Below are positions 1 through 7,124 of a stretch of DNA of 10,916 nt, piece after piece (the first letter of the stretch is position 1; each line of letters begins with the position of its first letter). The notes under the pieces are model-generated. The model was not told where the DNA came from, did no database searches, and saw nothing but the letters and a program-made list of their open reading frames with translations. The position numbers and the translations under genes were made by a program. Source of the DNA: JBAXGE01 sp044344145 (GTDB lineage Bacteria; Planctomycetota; Phycisphaerae; WQYP01); contig JBIJDM010000078.1 of the NCBI GenBank assembly GCA_044344145.1, positions 1 to 10,916 of the forward strand, given 5' to 3'.

Positions 1-1118
1 TTCATCATCTGCCCCTCGCGCCGCTGCTGCCGGTGATGCACAGCGCGGTCGGGCTGGACGCCGTGGCCCATCTGTTCGCCGTGACCTGTTCGCTGGATTC
101 CATGGTCCTCGGCGAGACCCAGATTATCGGCCAGGTAAAGCAAGCCTATCTATCCGCCCACAAGGCCGGCTGCGTGGGCGCCCTGGGCCATGCGCTGTTC
201 CAAAAAGCCCTCACTACGGCCAAGCTGGTGCAGGAACAAACCGAACTCACCGCCGGGCGTTTGAGCATTGCCAGCGTCGCGGTGGAACTGGTGCAGAGCG
301 TGTTCGACCGGTTCGATGACAAACGCGTGCTGTGCATCGGTGCGGGCAAAATGGCCGCGCTGCTGCTGCGCCATTTGCAGGGCCTGAAGCCCAAAGCCAT
401 GACCATCGTCAATCGTTCCCCTGCCCGTGCTCAGACACTGGCCGCGGCCATGCAGGCCTCCGCGGCGAACTGGGACGAATTACCCGCACTATTGACCCAG
501 GCCGACATTATTCTTTCCAGCACCGGCGCCCCCCAGCCCATCATCACTGAAGCCCTCATGCGCCCCATTCTCAAAGCCCGGCAGTATCGCCCTGCCGTGC
601 TGGTGGATATCGCCGTCCCGCGTGATGTCGCCCCCGCGGTGGGCAATCTCGACAATCTGTATCTCTATAACATTGACGACCTGCAGCAGGTGGCCGACAG
701 CAACCGCAAACAACGCGATCAGGCCATCGCCCATGCCCAAAAGATTATCGCCCAGCAGGTGCAGAGCTTTGCCCAGTGGCGTCAGCAGCGCGATCTGGCC
801 CCGCTGATCACCACGTTTCATCAGAATATCCAGTGTATCGCCACCGAGCAGATGGCCGTGCTGCTGGCCGCCCATCCCGAATGGTCACCCGCCCAGCAAC
901 ATGATGTGCAGCGCACCGTGCAGCGGATTATCAGCAAAATCCTGCACACCCCCACCCGTCAAATCCGCGCCGCCGAGGACCCCCTGCGGCAGCAGATCAT
1001 GGCCGAGATGCTGCGCGAGCTGTTCGCACTACCCGCCCAGCCCAACTCAGACACCCCGGCCCCACCGCTTAACCCCGCATTTCTTTCAGATTCACCCAGC
1101 GACGCTCCGTCGCACTGA
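1..1118 (+). CDS. hemA: Glutamyl-tRNA reductase, 3' part (5' end outside window)
   Basis: Reduces glutamyl-tRNA(Glu) with NADPH to glutamate-1-semialdehyde, the first committed step of the C5 route to 5-aminolevulinate and tetrapyrroles in the cytosol. The reading frame (codons from base 3) is open to the left edge, so about the first 90 residues are missing, including the expected catalytic Cys of the family. Visible signatures: LGETQIIGQVKQAY of the catalytic domain (about 111-152), the NADPH-binding GAGKMA (about 339-356), NRSPARA, the SSTGAP loop, VDIAVPRD (603-626), LYNIDDL, and a C-terminal dimerisation helix region with LHTPTRQIR. The conserved fold ends near LRELFAL (about 1029). About 29 Pro/Ser-rich residues follow, and their last 50 bases overlap the end of the convergent oxidoreductase gene. 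Identity is near certain from the motif order. The true start and any upstream operon partner cannot be seen. Confidence 0.96.
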   Translation, partial: HHLPLAPLLPVMHSAVGLDAVAHLFAVTCSLDSMVLGETQIIGQVKQAYLSAHKAGCVGALGHALFQKALTTAKLVQEQTELTAGRLSIASVAVELVQSVFDRFDDKRVLCIGAGKMAALLLRHLQGLKPKAMTIVNRSPARAQTLAAAMQASAANWDELPALLTQADIILSSTGAPQPIITEALMRPILKARQYRPAVLVDIAVPRDVAPAVGNLDNLYLYNIDDLQQVADSNRKQRDQAIAHAQKIIAQQVQSFAQWRQQRDLAPLITTFHQNIQCIATEQMAVLLAAHPEWSPAQQHDVQRTVQRIISKILHTPTRQIRAAEDPLRQQIMAEMLRELFALPAQPNSDTPAPPLNPAFLSDSPSDAPSH

Positions 1119-2259
1119 GCGCCACAGCTTCCAGCACTTCCTGACAGCGCAGGCCATCTTCAAAGTTCGCATGGAAATTCGTGCCCTTACCCGCATAATC
1201 CACGGCAATATCCGCGGCGGTATTCACAAACGTCTCGGCATAGCCAATGGGATGATCCGCCGGCCAGTATTTCCCGGCATAAGGATGATTGCCCGTGGTG
1301 CAGGAAATCTTCCGCCAGCCTTTTTCCGAAGGTGGCAGCGTATCATCAAAGAATTCCAGAAAACTGAAATCCGGGAAATCAAACCGCAGCGCCCCCTTGG
1401 AACCGTTGATCTCAATCATATTGGTATTGTGGTGCCCGGTGGCAAAACGCGTGGCTTCGAACGTGCCCATCCCGCCCCCCTTGAGCCGGCACATGAACCA
1501 CACCGCATCATCCACATTCACGTTGCCCATTTTCTGCGGGCCCTTGATCGCGGCGGCATTCGTGGTCAACCCTTCGAGCATGCGCCCGATGGGCCGCTTG
1601 CGGATGAAGGTGTTCATCATGCCGCACACTTCCATAAATTCATCGCCGGTGATGTAACGCAGCATATCAATGGAGTGGGCGCACAGATCACCATGCGAAC
1701 CCGACCCGGCCACCTTTTTATCCAACCGCCACACCAGCGGAATGGTGGCATCTTTGATCCAATCCTGCAGATACACCGCCCGGACATGATAAATCTGGCC
1801 GATCCGCCCGGCCTCCACCAGTTGCCGGGCATACGCCACCGCCGGCACCCGGCGGTAGTTGAACCACACGTAATTCTTGACCTTGGCCTTCTTGATCGCC
1901 GCCACCATCGGCAGCGCCTCGGCCAGACTCCGGGCCAGCGGCTTTTCACACGCCACCGCCTTACCCGCTTCCGCCGCGGCAATCACAATGTCGGGATGAG
2001 CATTGTTGGGCGTTCCCACATCCACCAGATCAATTTCGGGATTGCTGACCAGTTTACGGAAATCCGTCTCGGTCTGCCGCCAGCCCCAGCGCTCGGCCGT
2101 GGCCGCGCACGCCACGGCATTGCGCCCGCACAGTGTATGCATCACCGGCTTGATCGGCAGATCAAAGAAATGCGGCGCCTGCAACCACGCATTCGAATGC
2201 GCCTTGCCCATGAATTGATACCCAACCAACCCGATATTAAGCGTCTTGGAACTGGCCAT
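1069..2259 (-). CDS. Gfo/Idh/MocA-family NAD(P)-dependent oxidoreductase
   Basis: A 396-residue sugar or polyol dehydrogenase of the glucose-fructose oxidoreductase / inositol dehydrogenase family; the substrate cannot be told from sequence. The N-terminal Rossmann domain (about 7-130) starts NIGLVGYQFMGKAHSNAW, followed by DVGTPNNAHPDI and the family EKP motif (105-107) with the catalytic Lys106. The C-terminal domain holds GSGSHGDLCAHSID, where Asp191 and His195 match the D-x3-H pair of inositol dehydrogenases. ATG 2259 is chosen because GGAGG lies 7 bases upstream and the Rossmann strand begins right after it. An in-frame extension to TTG 2409 would add a hydrophobic segment but has no ribosome site and lies upstream of the best promoter. 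No Tat or Sec signal is present from the chosen start, so it is cytoplasmic. It reads convergently into hemA with a 50-base overlap. Family sure, function general. Confidence 0.93.
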   Translation of the reverse strand: MASSKTLNIGLVGYQFMGKAHSNAWLQAPHFFDLPIKPVMHTLCGRNAVACAATAERWGWRQTETDFRKLVSNPEIDLVDVGTPNNAHPDIVIAAAEAGKAVACEKPLARSLAEALPMVAAIKKAKVKNYVWFNYRRVPAVAYARQLVEAGRIGQIYHVRAVYLQDWIKDATIPLVWRLDKKVAGSGSHGDLCAHSIDMLRYITGDEFMEVCGMMNTFIRKRPIGRMLEGLTTNAAAIKGPQKMGNVNVDDAVWFMCRLKGGGMGTFEATRFATGHHNTNMIEINGSKGALRFDFPDFSFLEFFDDTLPPSEKGWRKISCTTGNHPYAGKYWPADHPIGYAETFVNTAADIAVDYAGKGTNFHANFEDGLRCQEVLEAVALSATERRWVNLKEMRG

Positions 2260-2307
2260 GTGTATGCCTCCGAAAGGAATCCGCATCTGTAGCCTGAGCA
2301 ATAGGCG

Positions 2308-2336
2308 ATAATACCCCGACCGTGGCGCGGGTGCAA
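2308..2336 (-). promoter_or_regulatory. Candidate sigma70-type promoter of the oxidoreductase gene
   Basis: On the minus strand TTGCAC (2336-2331) and TATTAT (2313-2308) are separated by exactly 17 bases. The -10 matches the consensus at five of six positions, the -35 at three. Transcription would start near 2301, giving a leader of about 40 bases that carries the GGAGG site. This supports ATG 2259 as the start. It is a sequence match only. Confidence 0.45.
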
Positions 2337-2537
2337 CTACACACGCCTGCCCAAAACAGACCAGAATAACCAGCAACCCAGTTAAAAATGCAAGCCAACC
2401 GACGACCAATCGCGATGAACAATTCCGCCAAAAAAACCACCGATGATATTACCCCGCAGATTAGTCCACCAAGGCCCCTGATGCCACGTGCGCTGCATTA
2501 TTTTTCTTAAGCACGTACGGCAAATTTATATCCAATA

Positions 2538-2570
2538 CAAAAAGGCCCACCCGGTAAACCGGATGGGCCT
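2538..2570 (-). terminator. Rho-independent terminator of the fucose isomerase-like gene
   Basis: The minus strand reads AGGCCCATCCGG, a TTTA loop, then CCGGGTGGGCCT and a run of T. This is a 12-base-pair stem (2543-2554 with 2559-2570) with one G-T wobble, starting 41 bases past the stop codon. A TTTTT run on the plus side (2574-2578) could make it weakly bidirectional, but no plus-strand gene reads into it. Confidence 0.9.
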
Positions 2571-2611
2571 GAAATTTTTCGGTTGAAAACACCCTTTATG
2601 GGGCGTTTGGT

Positions 2612-4318
2612 TTAGATGGCACCGCAGATGTTGACCACAAGGCCCAGTTCGGCCAGGGCGCCGGCTTTGGCGGCCAGGCCTTTGAGGGCGTCTTTCTGGC
2701 TGGGCACGTAGACCACTTGGATGTGGTTGGACTTGTGCTGGGCCATCATCTGGTCGCGGCTGACGCCCTGGGTGATGGCGTGCATGATCGGCCATTGGCT
2801 GGTGGTCAGGTTCCAACGGTCCTGGGTCTCGGCCAGCGGCAGGGAGACGACTTCTGCCGTGCCCAGATCCACTTTCAGCTTGCCGGATTCCACATAGACG
2901 CGGCTCCAGACGACCCAGCCGGGCTTGGAAATGCCCTTGAGCGTGCCGCCACCGAGACGGAAATACATGCCGGGCTGACGTTCCGAGCTGGCACCCTTCC
3001 AGCCATCAATGAAGTGGGCCGGGGGGATGGCGCCGGAGATTTCGAATACCCAGATGTAGTCGTTCACGCCTTCCTTGCCGTTGGCATATTGCCCGGGGCC
3101 TTGGTAGTGCCGGCCCCAGCGCAGATCATGCAGCGAGTTTTCCGAGGCGTAGCCCAGTTTCTTCCACAGGTGATAGGTGATCAGGCCGTCGAGGCCCGCA
3201 CATTCGTCCACTTCGTTGAAGTGCGGCAGGGCTTCGCCCTTATACAATTCGCGGCCGTCTTCGCTGAACACCGGCGGACGTTCACGGTTGTTGAGCGTGC
3301 CTTCGACCAGATCGCTGGCCGGGGCGAGGTCTTTGAGACCCTGCTGGTATTGGATGCCGATGGTCGCACAGCCGAATTCATCGGCCAGGCGCACGGCGGC
3401 GATATACATCTTGCATTGCAGCAGCACCTGGGCTTCGGTCAATTCGGTGGCTTCGTCGGTGCCGAACTGGAACTTCATGCCCTGATCCAGATACCACTGG
3501 AAGACCTTGCGGGCATCTGCGTCGCTGACAGTCAGCATCTTGGCATAGAGCGTGGACTGGCTCATGCGTTCCTTGAACACGCCGGTGGTGTGCATCATTT
3601 CATCGGGGATGATGGCGTTGTACATGCCCATACAGCCTTCGTCGAACACGCCGAGAATGGCTTTGTGCTTGCGGAAGGCGGCGGCGAACTTGGCCCCGGC
3701 GGCCAGCGCGGCCGCGGGCAACTTGGCCTTGACCTTGGCCAGCGGCTTGAGGTGGCTGAGGTCATGCTTGACCTTGCCGGTCGCGAGCCAGCCGGTGAGT
3801 TGGCCGAGGAATTCAGCGTCTTCGAGGGTTTCCGACCACAGCGAACTATATTTGATGCCGGCCTTGGTCATGGAACCGTTGAGGTTCAACATGCCCACCA
3901 GCCCCGGCCACTGCCCGGACCAGTTGGCCACGGTGAGAATCGGGCCTTTGTGGGTCAACAGACCATGCAACAGATGATGCGAATATTGCCAGACGGCTTC
4001 GGCCACCACCAGCGGGGCATCTTCGGGGATGTCGCGGAAGACCTGCATGCCGAACTTCTGGCTATCGATAAAGCCGTGGCCGTTGCCCGCATCCACGGGG
4101 TGGGCGCGTTTGACCTTGGCGCCGGAGGCTTCCAGCGCCTTGATGACTTTGGCTTCCATTTCCTGCTGGGCGGCCTGACACTTCTGATTGGCGGACAGGC
4201 GCAAATCGCCACTGGCCACCAGATAGACGGTCGGCTTGGATTTCTTGACCGGCTTGACTGCTTTGGTCACCTTGACTGCTTTTTTAACTTGCTTTGCTAC
4301 CTTGACCGCCTTTGCCAT
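2612..4318 (-). CDS. L-fucose isomerase-like protein with Lys-rich N-terminal tail
   Basis: A 568-residue protein of the L-fucose/L-arabinose isomerase type (COG2407-like), which normally converts aldoses to ketoses with a divalent metal. The substrate is not shown by sequence and could be fucose or a related sugar. Recognisable stretches are VAEAVWQYSHHLLHGLL (105-121), ANWSGQWPGLVGMLNL (131-146), FDEGCMGMYNAIIPDE (225-240), GVFKERMSQSTLYAKM (246-261), FGTDEATELTEAQVLLQ (285-301), a second part with DECAGLDGLITY (371-382), and AQHKSNHIQVVY near the C-terminus (526-537). Acidic residues in the FDEGCMG and TDEATE segments and His532 are candidate metal or catalytic residues, but I cannot align them firmly. 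ATG 4318 has AGGAG 8 bases upstream. Residues 1-28 are an unusual K/A/V repeat (see findings). It has its own promoter and terminator, so it is probably a single-gene unit. No signal peptide is visible. Confidence 0.75.
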   Translation of the reverse strand: MAKAVKVAKQVKKAVKVTKAVKPVKKSKPTVYLVASGDLRLSANQKCQAAQQEMEAKVIKALEASGAKVKRAHPVDAGNGHGFIDSQKFGMQVFRDIPEDAPLVVAEAVWQYSHHLLHGLLTHKGPILTVANWSGQWPGLVGMLNLNGSMTKAGIKYSSLWSETLEDAEFLGQLTGWLATGKVKHDLSHLKPLAKVKAKLPAAALAAGAKFAAAFRKHKAILGVFDEGCMGMYNAIIPDEMMHTTGVFKERMSQSTLYAKMLTVSDADARKVFQWYLDQGMKFQFGTDEATELTEAQVLLQCKMYIAAVRLADEFGCATIGIQYQQGLKDLAPASDLVEGTLNNRERPPVFSEDGRELYKGEALPHFNEVDECAGLDGLITYHLWKKLGYASENSLHDLRWGRHYQGPGQYANGKEGVNDYIWVFEISGAIPPAHFIDGWKGASSERQPGMYFRLGGGTLKGISKPGWVVWSRVYVESGKLKVDLGTAEVVSLPLAETQDRWNLTTSQWPIMHAITQGVSRDQMMAQHKSNHIQVVYVPSQKDALKGLAAKAGALAELGLVVNICGAI

Positions 4319-4359
4319 GATTCTAACTCCTGAAAAAATGTGTAAATCGGCAGGGCAAT

Positions 4360-4387
4360 AGCCTACCACCCCCACGCCGGGTGTCAA
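4360..4387 (-). promoter_or_regulatory. Candidate promoter of the fucose isomerase-like gene
   Basis: The minus strand carries a perfect TTGACA (4387-4382), a 16-base spacer, and TAGGCT (4365-4360) preceded by TGG, an extended -10 arrangement. The start would lie near 4353, leaving about 35 bases of leader with the AGGAG ribosome site. The -10 itself is weak (three of six). Confidence 0.5.
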
Positions 4388-4477
4388 ATCGGATGAATTG
4401 GGCGCTTGAGGGGATTTTGGGGCCCTACCGGGGAGTCATTGTGGGATTTTTGGATGGTACCCCCCTGCCATCTTTAC

Positions 4478-4491
4478 TATAATGAGGGGTA
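4478..4491 (+). promoter_or_regulatory. Perfect -10 box next to the DUF433 start codon
   Basis: TATAAT lies at 4478-4483, overlapping the in-frame ATG at 4482. A transcript initiated at the usual distance would begin at about 4490-4491, exactly at the second ATG (4491), so the message may be leaderless. No good -35 is visible (TGGTAC at 4455-4460 at 17-base spacing is poor). TACCCC (4458-4463) and GGGGTA (4486-4491) form an inverted repeat around the -10 and could be an operator. Confidence 0.5.
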
Positions 4492-4715
4492 TGTTGAAAG
4501 CGATTACCATCAACCCGGCTATCCAAGGCGGTACGCCCTGCTTCGAAGGCACACGCGTTCCGGTGAAGTCGCTGTTTGACTATCTGGCCCATGGCCGGAC
4601 GTTGGATTATTTCCTGACCCAATTCACATCCGTGAAACGCGCTGATGCGATAGCGGTATTGAATCAGGCCAGCCAGAGCTTTACCCCTGAGACTGGAGCA
4701 AAGGTCAGGGCATGA
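4491..4715 (+). CDS. DUF433 family protein, probable antitoxin
   Basis: A 74-residue protein with the DUF433 (PF04255) pattern: ITINPAIQGGTPCFEGTRVPVKS, then LFDYLAHGRTLDYFLTQF and a second helix pair ending VLNQASQSF. Members have a winged-helix-like fold and are commonly found directly upstream of PIN-like DUF5615 genes, where they are taken to be antitoxins and likely self-repressors. The start is uncertain. ATG 4482 lies in the -10 box and would make 77 residues; ATG 4491 matches where family members begin and where the transcript should start. No usable Shine-Dalgarno precedes either. The 3' end overlaps the next gene by ATGA (4712-4715), a sign of translational coupling. It is divergent from the fucose isomerase-like gene, with which it shares a 172-base intergenic region. 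The family call is strong. The antitoxin role is inferred from family and context. Confidence 0.88.
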   Translation: MLKAITINPAIQGGTPCFEGTRVPVKSLFDYLAHGRTLDYFLTQFTSVKRADAIAVLNQASQSFTPETGAKVRA

Positions 4716-5032
4716 AGTTGCTGTTGGATGAGAATCTTCCGCATGATTTTCGCCACAAAATCGTCGGCCATGAAGTTTTCACCGTGCAATATATGGGTTG
4801 GAGCGGGGTAAAAAACGGCGAATTGCTGAGTTTGGCTGCGGCGGCTGGTTTTATGGCACTGATCACGATGGACAGCGGGGTTCCTTATCAACAGAACACG
4901 ACCTCTTTGCCTACTGCCGTGGTAGTTCTGAAAGCCCTCTCCAATGATCTCGACGACTTGCACCCGCTAGTCCCCCGATTATTGGAACAGTTGGAGCAAT
5001 TAAAACCCCATACGGTGGTTTGGGTGGCCTGA
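4712..5032 (+). CDS. DUF5615 PIN-like protein, probable toxin partner
   Basis: A 106-residue protein of the PIN-like DUF5615 type, a family related to VapC and Mut7-C nucleases. Acidic residues at PIN-like positions are Asp6-Glu7 in KLLLDENLP, Glu37 in NGELL, and Asp54 in LITMDSGVPYQQN. The segment GHEVFTVQYMGWSGVKNGELL and the later VVVLKALSNDLDDLHPLVPRLLEQL are also family-like. If active it would cut RNA, and the upstream DUF433 protein would neutralise it. It starts within the DUF433 stop (ATGA overlap), with AAGG 7 bases before the ATG, so the two are co-translated. The position after Asp54 reads SGVP, where I recall Arg-Asn or Arg-Asp being commoner, so activity is not assured. Family call strong, toxicity inferred. 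Confidence 0.88.
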   Translation: MKLLLDENLPHDFRHKIVGHEVFTVQYMGWSGVKNGELLSLAAAAGFMALITMDSGVPYQQNTTSLPTAVVVLKALSNDLDDLHPLVPRLLEQLEQLKPHTVVWVA

Positions 5033-5178
5033 AATTCGTGACGGGTTACGGTTTCTGCGTGGCTCGCTTTCCCCCTCCTCAAATCGTTGTGGCGTTGCGT
5101 GAAACCTTCCCCCCGCGCACAAAATGCCCCGATGCCCTAAAATACGCTTTTTAGCCTGTTTCGCCGGAAAGTGGTCTT

Positions 5179-7002
5179 ATGTCGTTATTGCTCTCAGCCC
5201 AAGATATTGCCAAAACCTATGGCCCGCAGAACCTGTTCAAGGGCATCAGTCTGAGTCTGTACGAAGGCCAGCGGATTGGGCTGTTTGGGCCCAATGGGGC
5301 GGGGAAGTCCACGCTGCTGAAGATTCTGGCGGGGCGGGAAACCTCGGATACCGGGCGGATTGAAACCCGCCGGGGGTTGCGGGTGGGGTATCTGGCGCAA
5401 AAAGACGACTTTACCCAGCCTACGGCGTATGCCGAACTGGCCCAGGCGCTGGAGCAGGCGGATCTGCATCCGGCGGATAGCCATGTCAAAATCACCAAGC
5501 TGCTGTCCCGGACCGGGTTTACCGATCCGCATGTCAGCGTGGCCACGCTGTCGGGTGGGTGGCGTAAACGGTTGGCGATTGCGCGGGAAATCTTGCTGGA
5601 GCCGGATGTGCTACTGCTGGATGAACCGACCAACCATCTGGACCTGGCGGGGATTGAATGGCTGGAAAATTATCTACCGGCGGCACGGTTTGCGTATGTG
5701 GTGGTGACGCATGACCGGTATTTTCTGGATCAGGTGGCCAATCAGATTATCGAATTCAACCGCATCTATCCCGAAGGCTATCTGGCGGTGCCGGGGGACT
5801 ATACCGACTTTATCGCGCGGCGGGCGGATGTGCTGATCGCGCAGGAAAAAGAGCAGCAGAGCCTGCAGAATAAAGTCACGCAGGAAATTGCGTGGTTGCA
5901 GCGCGGACCCAAGGCCCGGCGGACCAAGGCTAAAGCCCGCATTGACAGCGCTCATGAGCTGATTGCCACGCTGGCCGACAGCAAGGCGCGGCACGCGCAG
6001 GCACGCACGGCGGGGATTGATTTTTCCGCCACGCAGCGGCAGACGCGTAAGTTGTTGACGCTACATGGCATTGCTAAAGCGTTTGGCACGCCGCCACGGA
6101 CGATTTTGCAGCATATCAATCTGATTTTGGCACCGGGCCAGAAGCTGGGGGTGCTGGGGCCCAATGGCAGCGGGAAATCCACGCTGCTGAAAATCATCAC
6201 CGGGCAGTTGGCTCCCGACGCAGGGACGCGCGCGGTGGCGCCGGATTTACGCATTGTGCTGTTTGATCAGCAGCGTCAGCAACTCAATCCCGATTTGCTG
6301 CTGCGTAATGCGCTGGCCCCCGGGAGTGATATGGTCGTGTATCGCGACCAGCAGATTCACATCACCAGTTGGGCGCGACGGTTTCTGTTCCGCACGGAGC
6401 AACTGGAACGCTGCGTGGGTGATCTCTCCGGCGGGGAACAGGCTCGCGTGCTGATTGCGCAATTAATGCTGTCGCCGGCGGATATTCTGATCCTCGACGA
6501 GCCGACCAATGATCTGGATATCCCCACGCTGCAGGTGCTGGAAGATAGTTTGCAGGACTTCCCCGGGGCGCTGGTGCTGGTGACGCATGACCGGTATATG
6601 CTGGATCGGCTGGCCACGGAAATTCTCGGACTGGATGGCAACGGCCAGCATGTGATGCTGGCGGATTATCCGCAGTATGAGCGCTGGCTGGAACAGCAGG
6701 CGGAAGCCATGAAGGCGGCGGCCCCCGCGCCGGCCAAACCGGCGGCGGCTACGGCCGGGCCGGAAAAGCCGGCCAAACCCAAGAAGCTCAACTTCGTCGA
6801 GCAGCGCGAATGGGAAGGCATGGAGGCCCGCATCATGCAGGCCGAAGCGGAAGTGCAGAAATGGCATCAGGCCATGGAAGGGCCGGAAATGCTGACGAAT
6901 CACACCAAGTTGCAGGAAGTATGCAAGAAAATGGAAGCCGCTCAGGGGGAAGTTTCCCGGCTGTATCAACGCTGGGAAGAACTGGAAGCCAAACAGGGGT
7001 GA
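5179..7002 (+). CDS. uup: ABC-F ATPase, Uup type
   Basis: A 607-residue soluble ABC protein with two nucleotide-binding domains and no membrane segments. Domain 1 has Walker A GPNGAGKST (37-45), signature LSGGW (124-128), Walker B LLLDEPTN (145-152) and switch His178. Domain 2 has GPNGSGKST (327-335), LSGGE (416-420), ILILDEPTND (437-445) and His470. Between them is the linker with QRGPKARRTKAKAR (241-254), the basic motif that marks the Uup branch. After a Pro/Ala hinge (about 513-535) comes a C-terminal coiled-coil domain beginning KKLNFVEQREWEGMEARI. ABC-F proteins act on the ribosome or branched nucleic acids rather than in transport; Uup is linked to ribosome function and replication-intermediate tolerance. 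ATG 5179 has GGAAAG about 7 bases upstream. It appears monocistronic: no gene adjoins it on the same strand closely, and a hairpin follows at 7072. The subfamily call is strong; the symbol is used in the family sense. Confidence 0.95.
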   Translation: MSLLLSAQDIAKTYGPQNLFKGISLSLYEGQRIGLFGPNGAGKSTLLKILAGRETSDTGRIETRRGLRVGYLAQKDDFTQPTAYAELAQALEQADLHPADSHVKITKLLSRTGFTDPHVSVATLSGGWRKRLAIAREILLEPDVLLLDEPTNHLDLAGIEWLENYLPAARFAYVVVTHDRYFLDQVANQIIEFNRIYPEGYLAVPGDYTDFIARRADVLIAQEKEQQSLQNKVTQEIAWLQRGPKARRTKAKARIDSAHELIATLADSKARHAQARTAGIDFSATQRQTRKLLTLHGIAKAFGTPPRTILQHINLILAPGQKLGVLGPNGSGKSTLLKIITGQLAPDAGTRAVAPDLRIVLFDQQRQQLNPDLLLRNALAPGSDMVVYRDQQIHITSWARRFLFRTEQLERCVGDLSGGEQARVLIAQLMLSPADILILDEPTNDLDIPTLQVLEDSLQDFPGALVLVTHDRYMLDRLATEILGLDGNGQHVMLADYPQYERWLEQQAEAMKAAAPAPAKPAAATAGPEKPAKPKKLNFVEQREWEGMEARIMQAEAEVQKWHQAMEGPEMLTNHTKLQEVCKKMEAAQGEVSRLYQRWEELEAKQG

Positions 7003-7071
7003 GTTAATAATTGGAGAACGTGTATCTGATTCGAACGAGCATTAGATCCACCTTCGTGTAATAATTGTACT

Positions 7072-7104
7072 GGGAGGCTATGCTTTTGACCGGCATAGCC
7101 TCCC
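7072..7104. terminator. Perfect 12-bp hairpin between convergent genes
   Basis: GGGAGGCTATGC (7072-7083) pairs perfectly with GCATAGCCTCCC (7093-7104) around a 9-base loop. It sits 69 bases after the ATPase stop and 20 bases after the YbjN-like gene's stop on the other strand. Neither flank has a T run, so it is not a textbook intrinsic terminator. It may protect 3' ends, act with Rho, or be a repeat element. Confidence 0.6.
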
Positions 7105-7124
7105 CTAAACACCAACTCAGTAGA

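Larger units (their letters stand above)
2260..2611. other. 352-base intergenic region between two minus-strand genes
   Basis: This region holds no credible gene. From right to left in the direction of transcription it contains the terminator of the fucose isomerase-like gene (2538-2570), a short inverted repeat ACGTGC (2486-2491) / GCACGT (2511-2516), a promoter candidate for the oxidoreductase (2308-2336) and its GGAGG ribosome site. Small reading frames here (for example 2440 to 2237, -) encode hydrophobic peptides without ribosome sites or family resemblance. The terminator and separate promoter suggest that the two sugar-related genes are transcribed independently despite sharing a strand. 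Confidence 0.6.

Noticed and set aside
901..2292. Plus-strand open frame (463 codons) running from hemA across the oxidoreductase gene
   Set aside because: His/Arg/Pro-rich translation without family features; it covers two well-supported genes in other frames and results from GC-biased codon positions.
2260..2409. Hydrophobic N-terminal extension of the oxidoreductase from TTG 2409, resembling a signal or membrane segment
   Set aside because: No ribosome site at TTG 2409; the GGAGG site 7 bases before ATG 2259 and a promoter at 2308-2336 downstream of the TTG both favour the short form.
2717..4333. Long plus-strand open frame (538 codons) opposite the fucose isomerase-like gene
   Set aside because: It is an antisense shadow: the translation is rich in His, Gly and Ala, has no recognisable motifs, and the minus-strand frame has a clear family match, ribosome site, promoter and terminator.
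5033..5178. Possible promoter of the ABC-F gene (TAAAAT at 5138-5143)
   Set aside because: The -10-like box is plausible but no -35 lies at a suitable distance, so it is not listed as a feature.
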